From the NCBI GenBank assembly GCA_021160885.1, contig JAGHBR010000087.1, positions 1 through 7,233 on the forward strand: a stretch of DNA of 7,233 nucleotides, written 5' to 3'. This DNA is from Caldisericaceae bacterium. GTDB taxonomy: Bacteria > Calditrichota > Calditrichia > Calditrichales > Calditrichaceae. Shown piece after piece: positions 7,160 through 7,233 of the stretch (position 1 is the first letter of the stretch; every line of letters begins with the position of its first letter). The notes under the pieces were generated by a model. It was not told the DNA's origin. It saw only the letters and a program-made list of their open reading frames with translations, and ran no database searches. The translations under genes and the position numbers were made by a program.

Positions 7160-7233
7160 GGACTTAAAGTAGTTAAGATTAAACTTGCATCCATAAACAA
7201 AACAAAAACGTTCCTTCGTTATCAGATTAAAAA

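Noticed and set aside
1..7233. CRISPR array, tRNA, rRNA, riboswitch or insertion sequence with transposase
   Set aside because: No regularly spaced repeats, cloverleaf-like sequence, known RNA motif or transposase-like protein was seen on either strand.

Overview
This 7.2 kb window is AT-rich bacterial DNA. It holds four complete minus-strand genes in one tight operon-like run, and a short plus-strand region with a damaged bacilliredoxin gene next to a small palindromic mobile repeat. The host cannot be named from the sequence. A BrxA/BrxB-type bacilliredoxin, a large soluble PAS hybrid kinase, a secreted hydrolase and Shine-Dalgarno signals of uneven strength would fit a Gram-negative of the FCB type (for example Calditrichota or Ignavibacteria). 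That placement is a low-confidence inference.

Plus strand, 1-768: the first 69 bases look like the 3' tail of a gene that enters from the left. Bases 70-369 have no intact gene but contain a 136-bp MITE-like element (198-333). It has perfect 20-bp terminal inverted repeats and nested inner palindromes of the common TGTCATTCC...GGAATGACA type. Just after it lies a bacilliredoxin frame (370-768). Its CGC active site and whole C-terminal part are intact, but an in-frame TGA at codon 20 and the absence of a convincing start make it look like a pseudogene. A hairpin at 778-809 fills the gap between the convergent genes and may terminate both.

Minus strand, 7145 down to 810: the transcription order is (i) a 974-aa soluble hybrid histidine kinase with three PAS domains and a C-terminal receiver; (ii) a 618-aa ferredoxin/ASKHA protein of the DUF4445 family, related to RACo and RamA activators of corrinoid proteins; (iii) a 342-aa exported alpha/beta hydrolase related to homoserine O-acetyltransferase (MetX); (iv) a 163-aa TrmO/TsaA-type tRNA methyltransferase. 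The spacings are 16 nt, 25 nt and an 8-nt overlap (ATGAATAA), so co-transcription is likely.

The most unusual item is the first ~140 residues of the kinase. They read like the N-terminal half of an SMC/RecF/YhaN-type ATPase head in which the Walker A (P-loop) residues have been replaced. This suggests a pseudo-ATPase module fused in front of a PAS hybrid kinase. Together with the redox/ATPase activator immediately downstream, it could form a signalling and cofactor-reactivation unit; that functional link is inference.
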